A DNA stretch of 64,000 bases from Lentihominibacter hominis (lineage in GTDB: Bacteria; Bacillota; Clostridia; Peptostreptococcales; Anaerovoracaceae). The stretch is taken from contig NZ_JACRTA010000002.1 of assembly GCF_014385065.1 (NCBI RefSeq), forward strand, positions 62,001 through 126,000, given 5' to 3'. Shown here in pieces: positions 32,609 to 40,941 of this stretch. Position 1 is the stretch's first letter; each line of letters opens with the position of its first letter. Under the pieces are notes generated by a model. The model was not told the origin of the DNA. It ran no database searches and worked only from the letters and a program-made list of their open reading frames with translations. Both the position numbers and the translations under genes were made by a program.

Positions 32609-33658
32609 ATGAGTATACAATCTGAGATAAACAGGATAAGCGGCAACATCGACGCCGCTTTTTCTGCTATTGAAGCCCAAGGGACACCAGTTCCAGAGGG
32701 CTCGAACAGTAATGACCTAGCGGCGCTGATTGCACAGGCTGGAGACTTGTCCGAGCGGGCGGTATTGTTGGAGCCGCAGAACGTTTTCAATGGTGGGGAG
32801 GATTTGAACGATTTTAAGATGTGCGGTAACTGGCTTTGTACAAACGATGTGATAGCGACGTCCCTTAAAAATTGTCCAGAAGGCCTTACCGATGTAGCTT
32901 CTGGCATCGGTGGTTTTCAGCTGCGGGTGCTGGCAACTACGAACAGCGTCAAGGTCCAGGAACTAATCCCGTTTTCCGGTCAGCGTTGGCACCGGTATTA
33001 TAATGGTGATACATGGTCGGAATGGACAAAAGATTACAACGCGGCCGATACGATACCAATAACCAACGGTGGAACCGGGGCGCGAAATGCCGCCGCTGCG
33101 CGTGCCAATATAGGCGCATGTAGTCTCGACGATGTATACCCGGTTGGGAGTATATACTTCGCGTATAACCACACTTCTCCGGCATCAATCTTCGGGGGAA
33201 GCTGGACGAGGATATCATCGAGATTTCTTTATGGCGTAACAGCCAGCCAAACTATAGGTAGTACAGGTGGTGAAGCAGAACATTTGCTGACAAGCGCCGA
33301 GATGCCGTCTCATTCGCATACTTTTACTGGAACCGCGACAAGCGCTGGGGCGCATACTCACACTGTATCCGGAACAGCGGCAAGCGCCGGGTCACATAAC
33401 CATAGTGTTCCTAATACCTCTAACGGTATAAACGGTTCGGCAGTGCGAGCAGAAAGTTGGGCGAACGCTTCGGACTCAGGGAGAACACTGAGCACCGGAC
33501 TGGCGGGCGTGCATACACATGATGTTTCTGGTACTGCAACGAGCAAAGGTGCGCATACGCATACAGTCACCGGAAATATTGGAAACGCCGGCAGTGATGC
33601 TGCGCATAATAATATGCCACCCTACATAAACGTATCAATCTGGCGAAGGACAGGCTAA
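32609..33658 (+). CDS. Tail fibre / receptor-binding protein 2 with collar-type tip
   Basis: 349 residues. N-terminus MSIQSEINRISGNIDAAF, a middle with ELIPFSGQRWHRYYNGDTWSEW, and a tip DDVYPVGSIYFAYNHTSP, GGSWTRISSRFL and MPSHSHTFTG followed by GAHTHTVSG/GSHNHSV/GVHTHDVSG histidine repeats. The tip is closely similar to that of the 30151-31284 gene. AGGAGGGCGCCT precedes the ATG. Confidence 0.8.
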   Translation: MSIQSEINRISGNIDAAFSAIEAQGTPVPEGSNSNDLAALIAQAGDLSERAVLLEPQNVFNGGEDLNDFKMCGNWLCTNDVIATSLKNCPEGLTDVASGIGGFQLRVLATTNSVKVQELIPFSGQRWHRYYNGDTWSEWTKDYNAADTIPITNGGTGARNAAAARANIGACSLDDVYPVGSIYFAYNHTSPASIFGGSWTRISSRFLYGVTASQTIGSTGGEAEHLLTSAEMPSHSHTFTGTATSAGAHTHTVSGTAASAGSHNHSVPNTSNGINGSAVRAESWANASDSGRTLSTGLAGVHTHDVSGTATSKGAHTHTVTGNIGNAGSDAAHNNMPPYINVSIWRRTG

Positions 33659-33669
33659 GAGGTGAGAAA

Positions 33670-34164
33670 ATGAACGAAATTAAACAGGCGATGCATGAGG
33701 GCGTAAACAGTTACAATGCAGAAAATCATGAAAGCAACCTGCAATTAGCAAGGAGCGCGGGCCTTCGTGCAGCGATAGCGATTCAAGCGGAGGCCTCAAG
33801 ATTAGACGGCACTGCATTAATTGAAAAAGAGTCAGATATCCCAGATTTCGACCCGGATAAGCAATATCTAAATTGGCCTTCGGGTTCTGTGGTTTGCGAT
33901 GATAACCAGGTTTGGACGCTTATACAGCCGTACGATAGCGTTACAAACAGGCAAAGACCAGGCGAGGCTAGAGATCGTTGGGGACTGGCACATACAAAAG
34001 ACCCAACCAAAGCAAAGCCATACGTGGCACCGTGCGGAACATCGGGCGTATATATGAAAGACGAATGTTGCATAGAAAATGATGTGGTCTATAGATCGAT
34101 TATAGATGATAATATTTGGGCGCCGTCGACCTATCCTGCAGGATGGGAAGAAGTAGGTATTTAA
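33670..34164 (+). CDS. Tail-associated carbohydrate-binding-like protein
   Basis: 164 residues. The C-terminal part (VYMKDECCIENDVVYRSIID, WAPSTYPAGWEEV) resembles carbohydrate-binding module 5/12 domains, which have this W-x-P-x-W ending. It might bind cell-wall sugars. Confidence 0.6.
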   Translation: MNEIKQAMHEGVNSYNAENHESNLQLARSAGLRAAIAIQAEASRLDGTALIEKESDIPDFDPDKQYLNWPSGSVVCDDNQVWTLIQPYDSVTNRQRPGEARDRWGLAHTKDPTKAKPYVAPCGTSGVYMKDECCIENDVVYRSIIDDNIWAPSTYPAGWEEVGI

Positions 34165-34176
34165 AGGAGATTAATT

Positions 34177-34608
34177 ATGAGAATATTGGATGAACAGGGA
34201 CACGAATTACAAGAGCAGGAAATCGACTATAATACGGGATACGTAGAAAAGGAAAAAATCCTGGTGGCGCGGCACAAAGCCGTTGAAGGTGTAGAGGAAA
34301 AAGGGCACTGGGAAACGGTGGCCGAATACGCGAACGGAGGAAAGGACGTCGAATGGGTCGTCGATGTCCCTGGAGTTGAAGAAAAAGATGCGTGGGATGA
34401 GTATGAAGATATACTGCGGTTCAAGGTGTTTTCAGCAGAAGAACTGGCACAGGCGGAAATAACCGCGCTAAAGCAGAAACTATCAGATACAGATTATATT
34501 GCTATAAAGATAGCCGAGGGAGTGTCTACCTGGGAAGAATACCCGGAGATGAAGGTGCAGAGGCAAGCATGGCGAGATGAGATAAATCGCTTGGAGGCGA
34601 CATCATGA
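34177..34608 (+). CDS. Hypothetical tail-end protein with coiled C-terminus
   Basis: 143 residues: beta-rich start (MRILDEQGHELQEQEIDYNT) and helical end with ITALKQKLSDTDYIAIKIAEG, similar to chaperone-like ends of fibre accessory proteins. AAAGGAG precedes the ATG. Role unknown. Confidence 0.5.
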   Translation: MRILDEQGHELQEQEIDYNTGYVEKEKILVARHKAVEGVEEKGHWETVAEYANGGKDVEWVVDVPGVEEKDAWDEYEDILRFKVFSAEELAQAEITALKQKLSDTDYIAIKIAEGVSTWEEYPEMKVQRQAWRDEINRLEATS

Positions 34609-34904
34609 AAAAGCTGATAATATCGGTCATCACTGCGTCAATCGCCGTAGTGGTTTGTACGGCGTATTTCATTTCCAGCGCAAAGCCTAAAACGCCTAAG
34701 CCTGTAGATTACACGGTATATGTATACCCAGACGGACATGCACAGATAAATGTGGACAGTATAAATAAAATAATACAAACGCATGAAGATATTATGGCAG
34801 ATAACATGGAGTTGAAGGCAGGAACTATAATTCTACCCGGAAATGGAAACGAAATATATTATGATTACCCACGGAAAGACACAGTAATTATAGAAGGTGA
34901 ATAA
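34605..34904 (+). CDS. Small exported or membrane-anchored protein
   Basis: 99 residues. KKLIISVITASIAVVVCTAYFI is a signal anchor; the rest lies outside. GGAGGCGACATC precedes the ATG and the start overlaps the previous stop. Beside the holin it could be part of the lysis set, for example a spanin-like or regulatory protein. Confidence 0.5.
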   Translation: MKKLIISVITASIAVVVCTAYFISSAKPKTPKPVDYTVYVYPDGHAQINVDSINKIIQTHEDIMADNMELKAGTIILPGNGNEIYYDYPRKDTVIIEGE

Positions 34905-34905
34905 T

Positions 34906-35172
34906 ATGAAAATAAAATGGAAATTAAGACTGCAGAATAAGGCCACATTGATTGCATTGTCAACAGCGATAATAGCATTTATATATCAGATATTGGGGTT
35001 AATTGGCATAACGCCAAGCATAAGTGAATCTCAGATAGTAGAATGCGCCGGTATGCTGATAAATATATTGGCTATGCTGGGGATTGTTATTGATCCGACA
35101 ACAGCAGGTGTAAATGACAGTGCGCAGGCGTTAAAATATGATGAACCTAAAGGAGGAAAAATAAATGGCTAA
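34906..35172 (+). CDS. Holin (phi LC3 type)
   Basis: 88 residues. It begins MKIKWKLRLQNKATLIALST, typical of phi LC3 holins, with two membrane helices (about 13-35 and 48-65). It makes the membrane lesion that lets the amidase out. ATG 34906 has GAAGGTGA upstream. Overlaps the amidase gene by 8 nt. Confidence 0.85.
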   Translation: MKIKWKLRLQNKATLIALSTAIIAFIYQILGLIGITPSISESQIVECAGMLINILAMLGIVIDPTTAGVNDSAQALKYDEPKGGKING

Positions 35173-35920
35173 GATATATTTAGATCCGGGCCATGGCGGA
35201 AGCGATCCCGGAGCAGTGAAATATTTAAATGAAAGAGACGTTAATTTGGTAATGGCATTGGCGTGCAGAGATTACTTGCAAGCAAATGGAGTGATAGTAA
35301 AAATGTCCAGAACCAGTAATGAGACAAACACCAGTATTAATAGTATGGCAAAGGAAGCTAATAGTTGGGAAGCAGATTATGTTGTATCCATTCACAATAA
35401 TGCCGGCGGTGGTGATGGCTTTGAGGTTTACCATACCATAAACGGTGGCAAGGGTAAAGCTCTTGCAAAAAATATTGAAACAGAAGTAAAAAAGATCGGA
35501 CAAAATAGCAGAGGACTAAAAACCAAGAAAGGCAGTAATGGTGATTATTTTGGAATGATCAGATTGACAAAGGCTCCTGCGGTTATCTGCGAAGGCGTAT
35601 TTGTAGACAATGCTACAGATGTAGAGATCGCAGATACTACAGCAGAACAAAAGGCGTTTGGTTATGCGTATGCAAGAGGGATATTGAAAACATTGGGGAT
35701 TACGGATAATGGAATGGAGGACACAGAGCAGCATTCGGGAAGCTATCTCGTAAAGGTTACTGCCAAAGACCTATATATCAGAAAAGGTCCGGGAACAAAC
35801 TACGAAAATAAAGGATTTATCAAACCGGGAGTTTATACTATAGTAGAAACACAGGGCAATTGGGGCAAGTTAAAATCCGGAGCTGGATGGATATGTCTGG
35901 ATTATGCTAAAAAAATATAA
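35165..35920 (+). CDS. Endolysin: N-acetylmuramoyl-L-alanine amidase with SH3 domain
   Basis: 251 residues. Amidase_3 domain: DPGHGGSDPGA, NERDVNLVMAL, SIHNNAGGG and CEGVFVDN give the zinc and catalytic residues. The C-terminal 60 residues (YIRKGPGTNYENKGFIKPGV, WGKLKSGAGWICLDY) form a bacterial SH3 wall-binding domain. AAAGGAGG precedes the ATG. Confidence 0.93.
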   Translation: MAKIYLDPGHGGSDPGAVKYLNERDVNLVMALACRDYLQANGVIVKMSRTSNETNTSINSMAKEANSWEADYVVSIHNNAGGGDGFEVYHTINGGKGKALAKNIETEVKKIGQNSRGLKTKKGSNGDYFGMIRLTKAPAVICEGVFVDNATDVEIADTTAEQKAFGYAYARGILKTLGITDNGMEDTEQHSGSYLVKVTAKDLYIRKGPGTNYENKGFIKPGVYTIVETQGNWGKLKSGAGWICLDYAKKI

Positions 35921-35931
35921 AGGTGACAGAA

Positions 35932-36246
35932 ATGGACTGGCAGATGTTAATGGCTATAGGGGGCGGCATTGTTCTTTTGGGCAATGTCGCCTCTGTTGTT
36001 AAAAATATTGTTTCCCCGGGTTTCCGGTTGAAAGATATGGTGGACAGGAACAGGGAAGCTATAGACCGCCTAAAACGGCATGAGCAGAATGATTTTCAGG
36101 CTCTGGAAGAGATACGCAATATGAATAGAACTCAGTGTGTTGTGATGATACAAATGCTTAATCATTTAATAGATGGTAATCACGTTGAAAAAATGAAAGA
36201 AACTCGAAAAAAATTACAAGATTTGTTAGCAGATATAGAAAAATAA
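35932..36246 (+). CDS. Membrane-anchored coiled-coil protein of the lysis module
   Basis: 104 residues. One membrane helix (LMAIGGGIVLLGNVASVVKNI) followed by a charged coil (RNREAIDRLKRHEQND, MKETRKKLQDLLADIE). It resembles XhlA-type or antiholin partners in general form only. AAAGGTGA precedes the ATG at 35932. Confidence 0.55.
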   Translation: MDWQMLMAIGGGIVLLGNVASVVKNIVSPGFRLKDMVDRNREAIDRLKRHEQNDFQALEEIRNMNRTQCVVMIQMLNHLIDGNHVEKMKETRKKLQDLLADIEK

Positions 36247-36386
36247 CAGTTAATCTATAAAAAATTTTTCTTATGCATTTATAGTATTTAATATATTAAA
36301 AACATATCTTAGAGTGCTGAAGTTTTAAAAGGAAATTCTTTTGTATAAAAATTTCATCTATAAATTAATTTTTTAGATCCTGTATC

Positions 36387-36414
36387 AATATGTCGGTACG
36401 AATGCCGATATGTT
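36387..36414. promoter_or_regulatory. Palindrome upstream of the right-end XRE gene
   Basis: AATATGTCGG-N8-CCGATATGTT, 8 of 10 positions paired, 53 nt before the ATG at 36468. It is a likely operator for that regulator. Confidence 0.5.
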
Positions 36415-36467
36415 GGTATTTACGCAGGCTTGAGGCAGAAATTATGCTTAAAGGAAAGGAGTACACT

Positions 36468-36827
36468 ATGAAAATCCAGGAAAATATTAAATGCAATTTA
36501 AGATCTATAATGAAAAAGAGAAATTTATCTTTAACTGAATTTGCTGAAGATCTGGGAATTGCCAGATCTTCGTTGCAGCGTTATTTGGATGGAAACTCAA
36601 ATCCACGTGCAGATACTATACAGCTTTTTGCTGACAGATTAAATATTCCTGTGGAAATTTTGGTTGGAGGCTTTAAGCCTGAATATGCGAAAACTATTGA
36701 TGATCTTCCTGAACTACTTGTAGATCTCCATTCTCATTTAAAGAGTATGTCTGAAGTTTCTTATAAGTTGCATCTAACTTGCGATGCCTTGGACGAAATA
36801 TTATTCGGTGATTCTGATGAAGATTAA
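36468..36827 (+). CDS. XRE regulator at the right end of the prophage
   Basis: 119 residues. Helix-turn-helix LSLTEFAEDLGIARSSLQRYL (about 20-40), then a helical C-terminus (LPELLVDLHSHLKSMSEVSY). GGAAAGGAG precedes the ATG 36468. It stands alone behind the lysis genes, next to attR, with its own palindrome, so it is probably made in the lysogen and may act on host or phage promoters. Confidence 0.78.
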   Translation: MKIQENIKCNLRSIMKKRNLSLTEFAEDLGIARSSLQRYLDGNSNPRADTIQLFADRLNIPVEILVGGFKPEYAKTIDDLPELLVDLHSHLKSMSEVSYKLHLTCDALDEILFGDSDED

Positions 36828-36962
36828 TTTATTATGGATGTTGGAAATTATGAGATAGACTCTATATTATATTGGCGAGAGATTTTTTCCTACATTATAT
36901 ATAGTATAATTACCTATGCTTTTAGTTGGCAAAGAAGCAGAGCGGTACCGGAAGAAACAACA

Positions 36963-36994
36963 AGAGTTCGACTAAACTCTTGCTTGTTCCACCA
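36963..36994. other. attR: phage arm plus core TCCACCA
   Basis: AGAGTTCGACTAAACT (36963-36978), 9 nt, then TCCACCA (36988-36994). The core matches the tRNA-Ala 3' end, and the arm is the inverted copy of 388-403. To its right the sequence is host DNA. The region 36828-36962 between the last phage gene and this arm contains no gene that I can support. Confidence 0.8.
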
Positions 36995-37054
36995 TGAATT
37001 TAAGATGCAGAACGTTGTTTTGCAGAAAAATTGCGTAGACGTATTTGTGAAAAG

Positions 37055-37090
37055 AGGATGTTCGCTGAGAGCATCCTTCTTTCGTTTTAA
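37055..37090 (+). terminator. Original terminator of the tRNA operon, now displaced
   Basis: AGGATG (37055-37060) pairs with CATCCT (37072-37077), followed by TCTTTCGTTTT. In the uninserted chromosome it would lie about 60 nt after tRNA-Ala, the expected spot for the operon terminator. Confidence 0.7.
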
Positions 37091-37127
37091 GATCAAAGTC
37101 AAATATCTGTTAAATATCGATATGCCG

Positions 37128-37136
37128 TGATATAAT
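37128..37136 (+). promoter_or_regulatory. Extended -10 promoter before 37170
   Basis: TGATATAAT is an extended -10 box 34 nt before the ATG of the first host gene after the prophage. The -35 region is poor, as usual for this class. Confidence 0.45.
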
Positions 37137-37169
37137 AAATATATTTATTATACAAAAAGGAAATGAAAT

Positions 37170-37451
37170 ATGGACGATAAACAAATAATACTTTACGGAA
37201 AGAAAATGTTCAGGATTACTGTAGACAGCGCTGATGGGGATAAGATAAATATACAGCTTCCGGTAGCTGCTGTAAAAAGGCTCTTGGAGAATTCAGGGAA
37301 ACTGCCGATTCCCGATGGGAACCTTAATGGCATACAATTTGAAGAAATAATGTCAGCAGTAGCTGAGTGTATTAACGAAGGAATGGAAGGAGATATTGTC
37401 AGCATTGATGCGGCTGACGGAACAAAAGTCCGCGTCTTTGTGGACAAATAG
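37170..37451 (+). CDS. Small conserved-type acidic protein, unknown
   Basis: 93 residues. A beta-alpha layout: VDSADGDKINIQLPVAAVKRL and EGDIVSIDAADGTKVRVFVDK. This pattern of 'in-frame lysine-rich strand, helix, DG-strand' occurs in small proteins near DUF4097-type membrane-stress genes in Firmicutes, but I cannot assign it. AAAAGGAAATG precedes the ATG. Confidence 0.55.
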   Translation: MDDKQIILYGKKMFRITVDSADGDKINIQLPVAAVKRLLENSGKLPIPDGNLNGIQFEEIMSAVAECINEGMEGDIVSIDAADGTKVRVFVDK

Positions 37452-37457
37452 GGATTT

Positions 37458-37721
37458 ATGAAGATAGAAGTCAGAAGCGGGAAAACGAATTTCTCTATGC
37501 CGGTGCCTCTGGCTATGGCTGATATGGCCATAAAAGCTATGCCCGAAACGGTTTTCGCAAAGGTAAGAAAAAAATTAGGACATCCTTATGACACTTTGTT
37601 CACAAAGGAAATCATATCATTGATGTTTAGAGAGTGTAGGGATATATTTCAGCAAAATAAAGGACTTGAGATAATTCATGCAGAAGGCCGCGGCGGAACA
37701 TATATATCAGTGATATTGTAA
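37458..37721 (+). CDS. Small hypothetical protein, paralogue-like partner of 37170
   Basis: 87 residues. KIEVRSGKTNFSMPVPLAMADMAI has the same strand-then-helix start as its neighbour, 6 nt upstream. Probably cotranscribed. Function unknown. Confidence 0.5.
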   Translation: MKIEVRSGKTNFSMPVPLAMADMAIKAMPETVFAKVRKKLGHPYDTLFTKEIISLMFRECRDIFQQNKGLEIIHAEGRGGTYISVIL

Positions 37722-37738
37722 AAAGCAGGCCGGAAGAG

Positions 37739-38884
37739 ATGACATATATGGTAAACAGGGAAGATCTTGATAAAATGATTAGTTGCGGAAAAAAAGAATA
37801 TAAAAAGAATACCGGGTGTATTGCGCGAAAATGCTCAGTATTTCCGGTATTTTTCATGCTGCTGATGGTATTGCTGCTTTTCAGTTCGTGTGGCATGGAT
37901 ACATTGAAAGACAGTTCTTCAGTTAAGTCGCCGGTGAAAGAAAATCTGACCATTTACTTTCTTGATGTGGGGCAGGCAGATTCTACATTGTTGGTTTCAC
38001 AGGATGAAGCAATGCTTGTAGATGCGGGAAACAGAGATGATGCAGAATTCATTACAGGGTATCTTGATGATTTGGGGATAAGCAGGCTTAAATATATAGT
38101 TTTTACTCATCCTCATGAAGATCATATAGGATCCGGAGGAGATATCATAGATAGCATTGCTGTAGATAAGATATTTATGCTTGAAGGATATGATGATGGT
38201 ATTGAAGGATATCTCAAGACAGTGATAGATAGGATGGGAATACAGACACAGGCTCCTTTGCCGGGAGATACGATATCTTTAGGAGAATGCAGTATCGAGT
38301 TTCTGGGACCTTTGGAGAAATCCGATGATGAAAATGATAATTCCATATGCCTTAAGGTGATGCATGGGGAGAACAGTATCATTTTTACAGGGGATGCGGG
38401 AAGTTCCTGTGAACGTAAGATGATAGAAAGCGGAGAGGCACTTGAAGCTGATATTCTGCAGGCAGGGCATCATGGAAGCAGTACTTCAAACAGTTATTAT
38501 TTTTTGCGTGAAGTAAATCCAAAATATGTAGTCATATCCTGTGGGAAAGATAATATGTATGGGCATCCACATGAAGAGTCCATGAGCAGATTCGGAGATC
38601 TTGGAGCTGAGATTTTCAGAACAGATGAACAAGGGACTGTAATAGCTGTATCTGACGGTGAGGATATTACATTCAACTGTGAAGGGAAAAAATCTGAAAG
38701 GTCTCATGTTAAAGAGTACGAAAACGCTAAATATATAGGAAATATAAATTCAAGGAAGTATCATTTTCCGGATTGCGGAGGTCTTCCCAATGAGGAAAAC
38801 AGGATTTATTTTATGGATATACAAACTGCCCAAGAGGCTGGATATGAACCATGCGGAAGATGTCATCCCGATAGAATGAATTAA
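37739..38884 (+). CDS. ComEC/Rec2-like metallo-beta-lactamase lipoprotein
   Basis: 381 residues. Hydrophobic segment near 33-50 (FFMLLMVLLLFSSCGMD) ends in a lipobox-like FSSC, so it is probably an exported lipoprotein. The hydrolase domain has DVGQADSTLL, THPHEDHIGSGG, TGDAGSS and GHHGSSTS, as in the soluble ComEC-like phosphodiesterases and nucleases. The tail YIGNINSRKYHFPDCGGLP ... GYEPCGRCHPD is the metal-binding Ada-like motif found at the end of some nucleases. It may degrade extracellular DNA or phosphodiesters. ATG 37739 has GGAAGAG directly upstream; ATG 37748 is also possible. Confidence 0.8.
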   Translation: MTYMVNREDLDKMISCGKKEYKKNTGCIARKCSVFPVFFMLLMVLLLFSSCGMDTLKDSSSVKSPVKENLTIYFLDVGQADSTLLVSQDEAMLVDAGNRDDAEFITGYLDDLGISRLKYIVFTHPHEDHIGSGGDIIDSIAVDKIFMLEGYDDGIEGYLKTVIDRMGIQTQAPLPGDTISLGECSIEFLGPLEKSDDENDNSICLKVMHGENSIIFTGDAGSSCERKMIESGEALEADILQAGHHGSSTSNSYYFLREVNPKYVVISCGKDNMYGHPHEESMSRFGDLGAEIFRTDEQGTVIAVSDGEDITFNCEGKKSERSHVKEYENAKYIGNINSRKYHFPDCGGLPNEENRIYFMDIQTAQEAGYEPCGRCHPDRMN

Positions 38885-38914
38885 AAAACGATCTGCAGTA
38901 ATTTACTGCAGATC
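38882..38914 (-). terminator. Terminator overlapping the end of the 38903-39766 gene
   Basis: GATCTGCAGTA (38890-38900) pairs with TACTGCAGATC (38904-38914). On the minus strand TTTTTTAA follows. It also lies 5 nt after the stop of the convergent gene. Confidence 0.75.
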
Positions 38915-39766
38915 ATCTATCAATTCATCTATGTTTTCATATGTTTCGGAATTAGTTGAGGAAGGATTTATTGATGAAGGTTTGTCTTTGGTTCCGAATA
39001 TTAGGAAATATATGAGTGAGAGAGCGACTATCACAGCAACTATTATAGCGAATATTATGATGGATTTTTTGAAACGGGTTTTCTTTTCGGCAACGTTTGG
39101 ATCACTGTTTTCGGAATCTGCATTATCTATATTTTCGGACAGCTTGTCCGAGTTTTGATCTAAGTCTTCAAATAATGAGAATTTATCGGAGGGTTCTTCT
39201 TTGTTTTCATCTGTAGCTGTGTTATCACCGGATTGCTGATTTTCTTTTGTTATTATGTCAGGATTCTCTGTTTTTGATTTTTCAATTTTTTTTCGTTCTT
39301 TTTCTTTTTCCTTTTCAGCTTTTTTCTCCGCTTTAAGTCGTTCCTTTTCAGCTTTAAGTCTGGCTTTTTCGGCTTTTGGATCAAGAGGAGCGTCTTTTTC
39401 GGATGATATATCTGGTTTTTCTGAATGTTCGGGACACAGAAGTTCTTTTTCCGAATCCGGTTTGGATGAAATCCCGTGGTTTTCAACTTTTGATTTCTCA
39501 GTAGTTTTAGAAACTTCACTTATATGCTTTTTTTTAACCTGCAGATTCTGAACTTGGCTGAATATCGCATTTAGGATCCGAGCATCTTTTGCTTCATAGG
39601 GCAGAGTTTTGATTTCATTTTCATATGTAAATGTATACACACATTCTTCTGTATTATGTGTTACATCAGACATCTTGATATAAAGGTACTCTTTTCCGTC
39701 AAAAGTAACGGACTTAGTGGTAAATCGCGCCTTTTGTTCTCCTGATATTATTTCAATAGTTTTCAT
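38903..39766 (-). CDS. Single-pass membrane protein with lysine/glutamate-rich linker
   Basis: 287 residues from MKTIEIISGEQKARF. A small N-terminal globular part (1-90), a long linker rich in KAEKERLKAEKKAEKEKEKE (about 140-185), a membrane helix near 238-262 (IIIFAIIVAVIVALSLIYFL) and a short outside tail. ATG 39766 has GAGGT at 8-9 nt; a longer frame to 39946 lacks a site. Divergent from the DivIVA-like gene. Function unknown. Confidence 0.6.
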   Translation of the reverse strand: MKTIEIISGEQKARFTTKSVTFDGKEYLYIKMSDVTHNTEECVYTFTYENEIKTLPYEAKDARILNAIFSQVQNLQVKKKHISEVSKTTEKSKVENHGISSKPDSEKELLCPEHSEKPDISSEKDAPLDPKAEKARLKAEKERLKAEKKAEKEKEKERKKIEKSKTENPDIITKENQQSGDNTATDENKEEPSDKFSLFEDLDQNSDKLSENIDNADSENSDPNVAEKKTRFKKSIIIFAIIVAVIVALSLIYFLIFGTKDKPSSINPSSTNSETYENIDELIDDLQ

Positions 39767-39978
39767 AAATATTGACCTCAACTTTACATAAAATTCATGA
39801 GAAAATAAAGCTCCTTGATAAAAGACCTTTTTGTTATGGTAACCTTTTTGAGTGGTAAAAGTCAATAAAAAATGAGACATAATTACAAATAAAGGAAGAC
39901 AAAGCAGTTTAATGATGTTATAATATAGCATATTATTTATTCGCATTATAATAATGAGAAGAAAAAGAGGTTACGGAA

Positions 39979-40941
39979 ATGAACAAGAATGCATTAACTG
40001 AGCAAAGACGTGAAACGGTTATCGGGCTTCTGAAAAATATGAATATCAAGAAGAACCCGGCTGGGGGATTTGACAAAGATGATGTATACGAATGCATGCA
40101 GCAGCTGTGCGATTTGTACGAAAATAATATAGAAGAGCTGGAAAACGCTTATGAAGTAGAGATAAATGAACTGAGAGAAAGATATCAGAAATATGATGAT
40201 AACAACGAACTGTATGTAAGCTTGATCATGGAAGCTAAAAAGAGCAGCAATGAGATAATCAATCAGGCGAAAACAGAGGTAGAGACAATCTTATCAGAAG
40301 GCAGAGAACATGTGGCTAAGCAGGAAAAAGAGCTGGAACAAATGAGAAATGGTATGGAGGCCGAAAAAGAGGCCATCACAGCAGAACTTAATGCTTCCAG
40401 AGAGGCTGTAGAAGCTGAAAAAGCTGCTATGAAAGCAGAAGTTCAGGCTGAGAAAGAAAAAGCCGAGGCTCTTAAGAATAAATACAAGCAGCAGCTCAAT
40501 GCTATGGAAGAAGAGTTTGCTGAGATAAAAACAAATATACTTCGTACTGCAGGAAGAGTGGACAGCCTTAAGAGCAAACTGGCAGATGACGAAGAAGCAG
40601 CATGGAATGTTGCACAGGATCTTGATGCCGTTGATATCCCGATGGCAGAAGAAGGTGTGGAGGAGATTACGCTTCCGCAGATACATACAGAACAGCCTGC
40701 TGCAGATGAAATTGCCGAAGAACCTGCTGAGGAAGAATTCACGGAACTTAAGCTGGAAGATCTCGTTCAGACAGAGAATACTGATGGGAAGCCGGTTGAT
40801 GATATACAGGAGCTTAAGCTCGATGATATACAGGTCGATATGCCTGAGTTAAAAGAGGAGCCTGCAGAAGAAGCACCTAAAGAAGAAGCCGGAGAGATTT
40901 CTTTTGAGGGGCTGGAAGATTTGTTTAAGGAAGATAAATAG
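39979..40941 (+). CDS. Coiled-coil protein, DivIVA-like
   Basis: 320 residues. The central 55-190 is an almost unbroken coiled coil with alanine-glutamate heptads; the end is acidic with repeats of LKLDDIQ and EEPAEEAP. The start with a GGFDKDDVYECMQQL-like segment resembles DivIVA proteins (FxxxDVDxFL). It might organise a cell-pole or envelope structure. It precedes xpt by 14 nt. Confidence 0.6.
   Translation: MNKNALTEQRRETVIGLLKNMNIKKNPAGGFDKDDVYECMQQLCDLYENNIEELENAYEVEINELRERYQKYDDNNELYVSLIMEAKKSSNEIINQAKTEVETILSEGREHVAKQEKELEQMRNGMEAEKEAITAELNASREAVEAEKAAMKAEVQAEKEKAEALKNKYKQQLNAMEEEFAEIKTNILRTAGRVDSLKSKLADDEEAAWNVAQDLDAVDIPMAEEGVEEITLPQIHTEQPAADEIAEEPAEEEFTELKLEDLVQTENTDGKPVDDIQELKLDDIQVDMPELKEEPAEEAPKEEAGEISFEGLEDLFKEDK

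Larger units (their letters stand above)
376..36990. mobile_element. Integrated siphovirus-type prophage, about 36.6 kb
   Basis: The element runs from the CC dinucleotide in the tRNA-Ala 3' end (376-377) to the matching CC at 36989-36990. It carries integrase, lysogeny switch, replication, packaging, head, tail and lysis modules in standard order. The boundaries come from the shared 7-bp core TCCACCA and from the 16-bp inverted repeat arms that become adjacent when the ends are joined. No essential structural module is visibly missing; the antirepressor is interrupted by a stop codon. Confidence 0.9.

Noticed and set aside
36834-37130. Open frame of 98 codons across attR
   Set aside because: It runs over the phage-host junction and the displaced terminator, has no ribosome site and no protein-like pattern. 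It would not exist in phage or empty chromosome.
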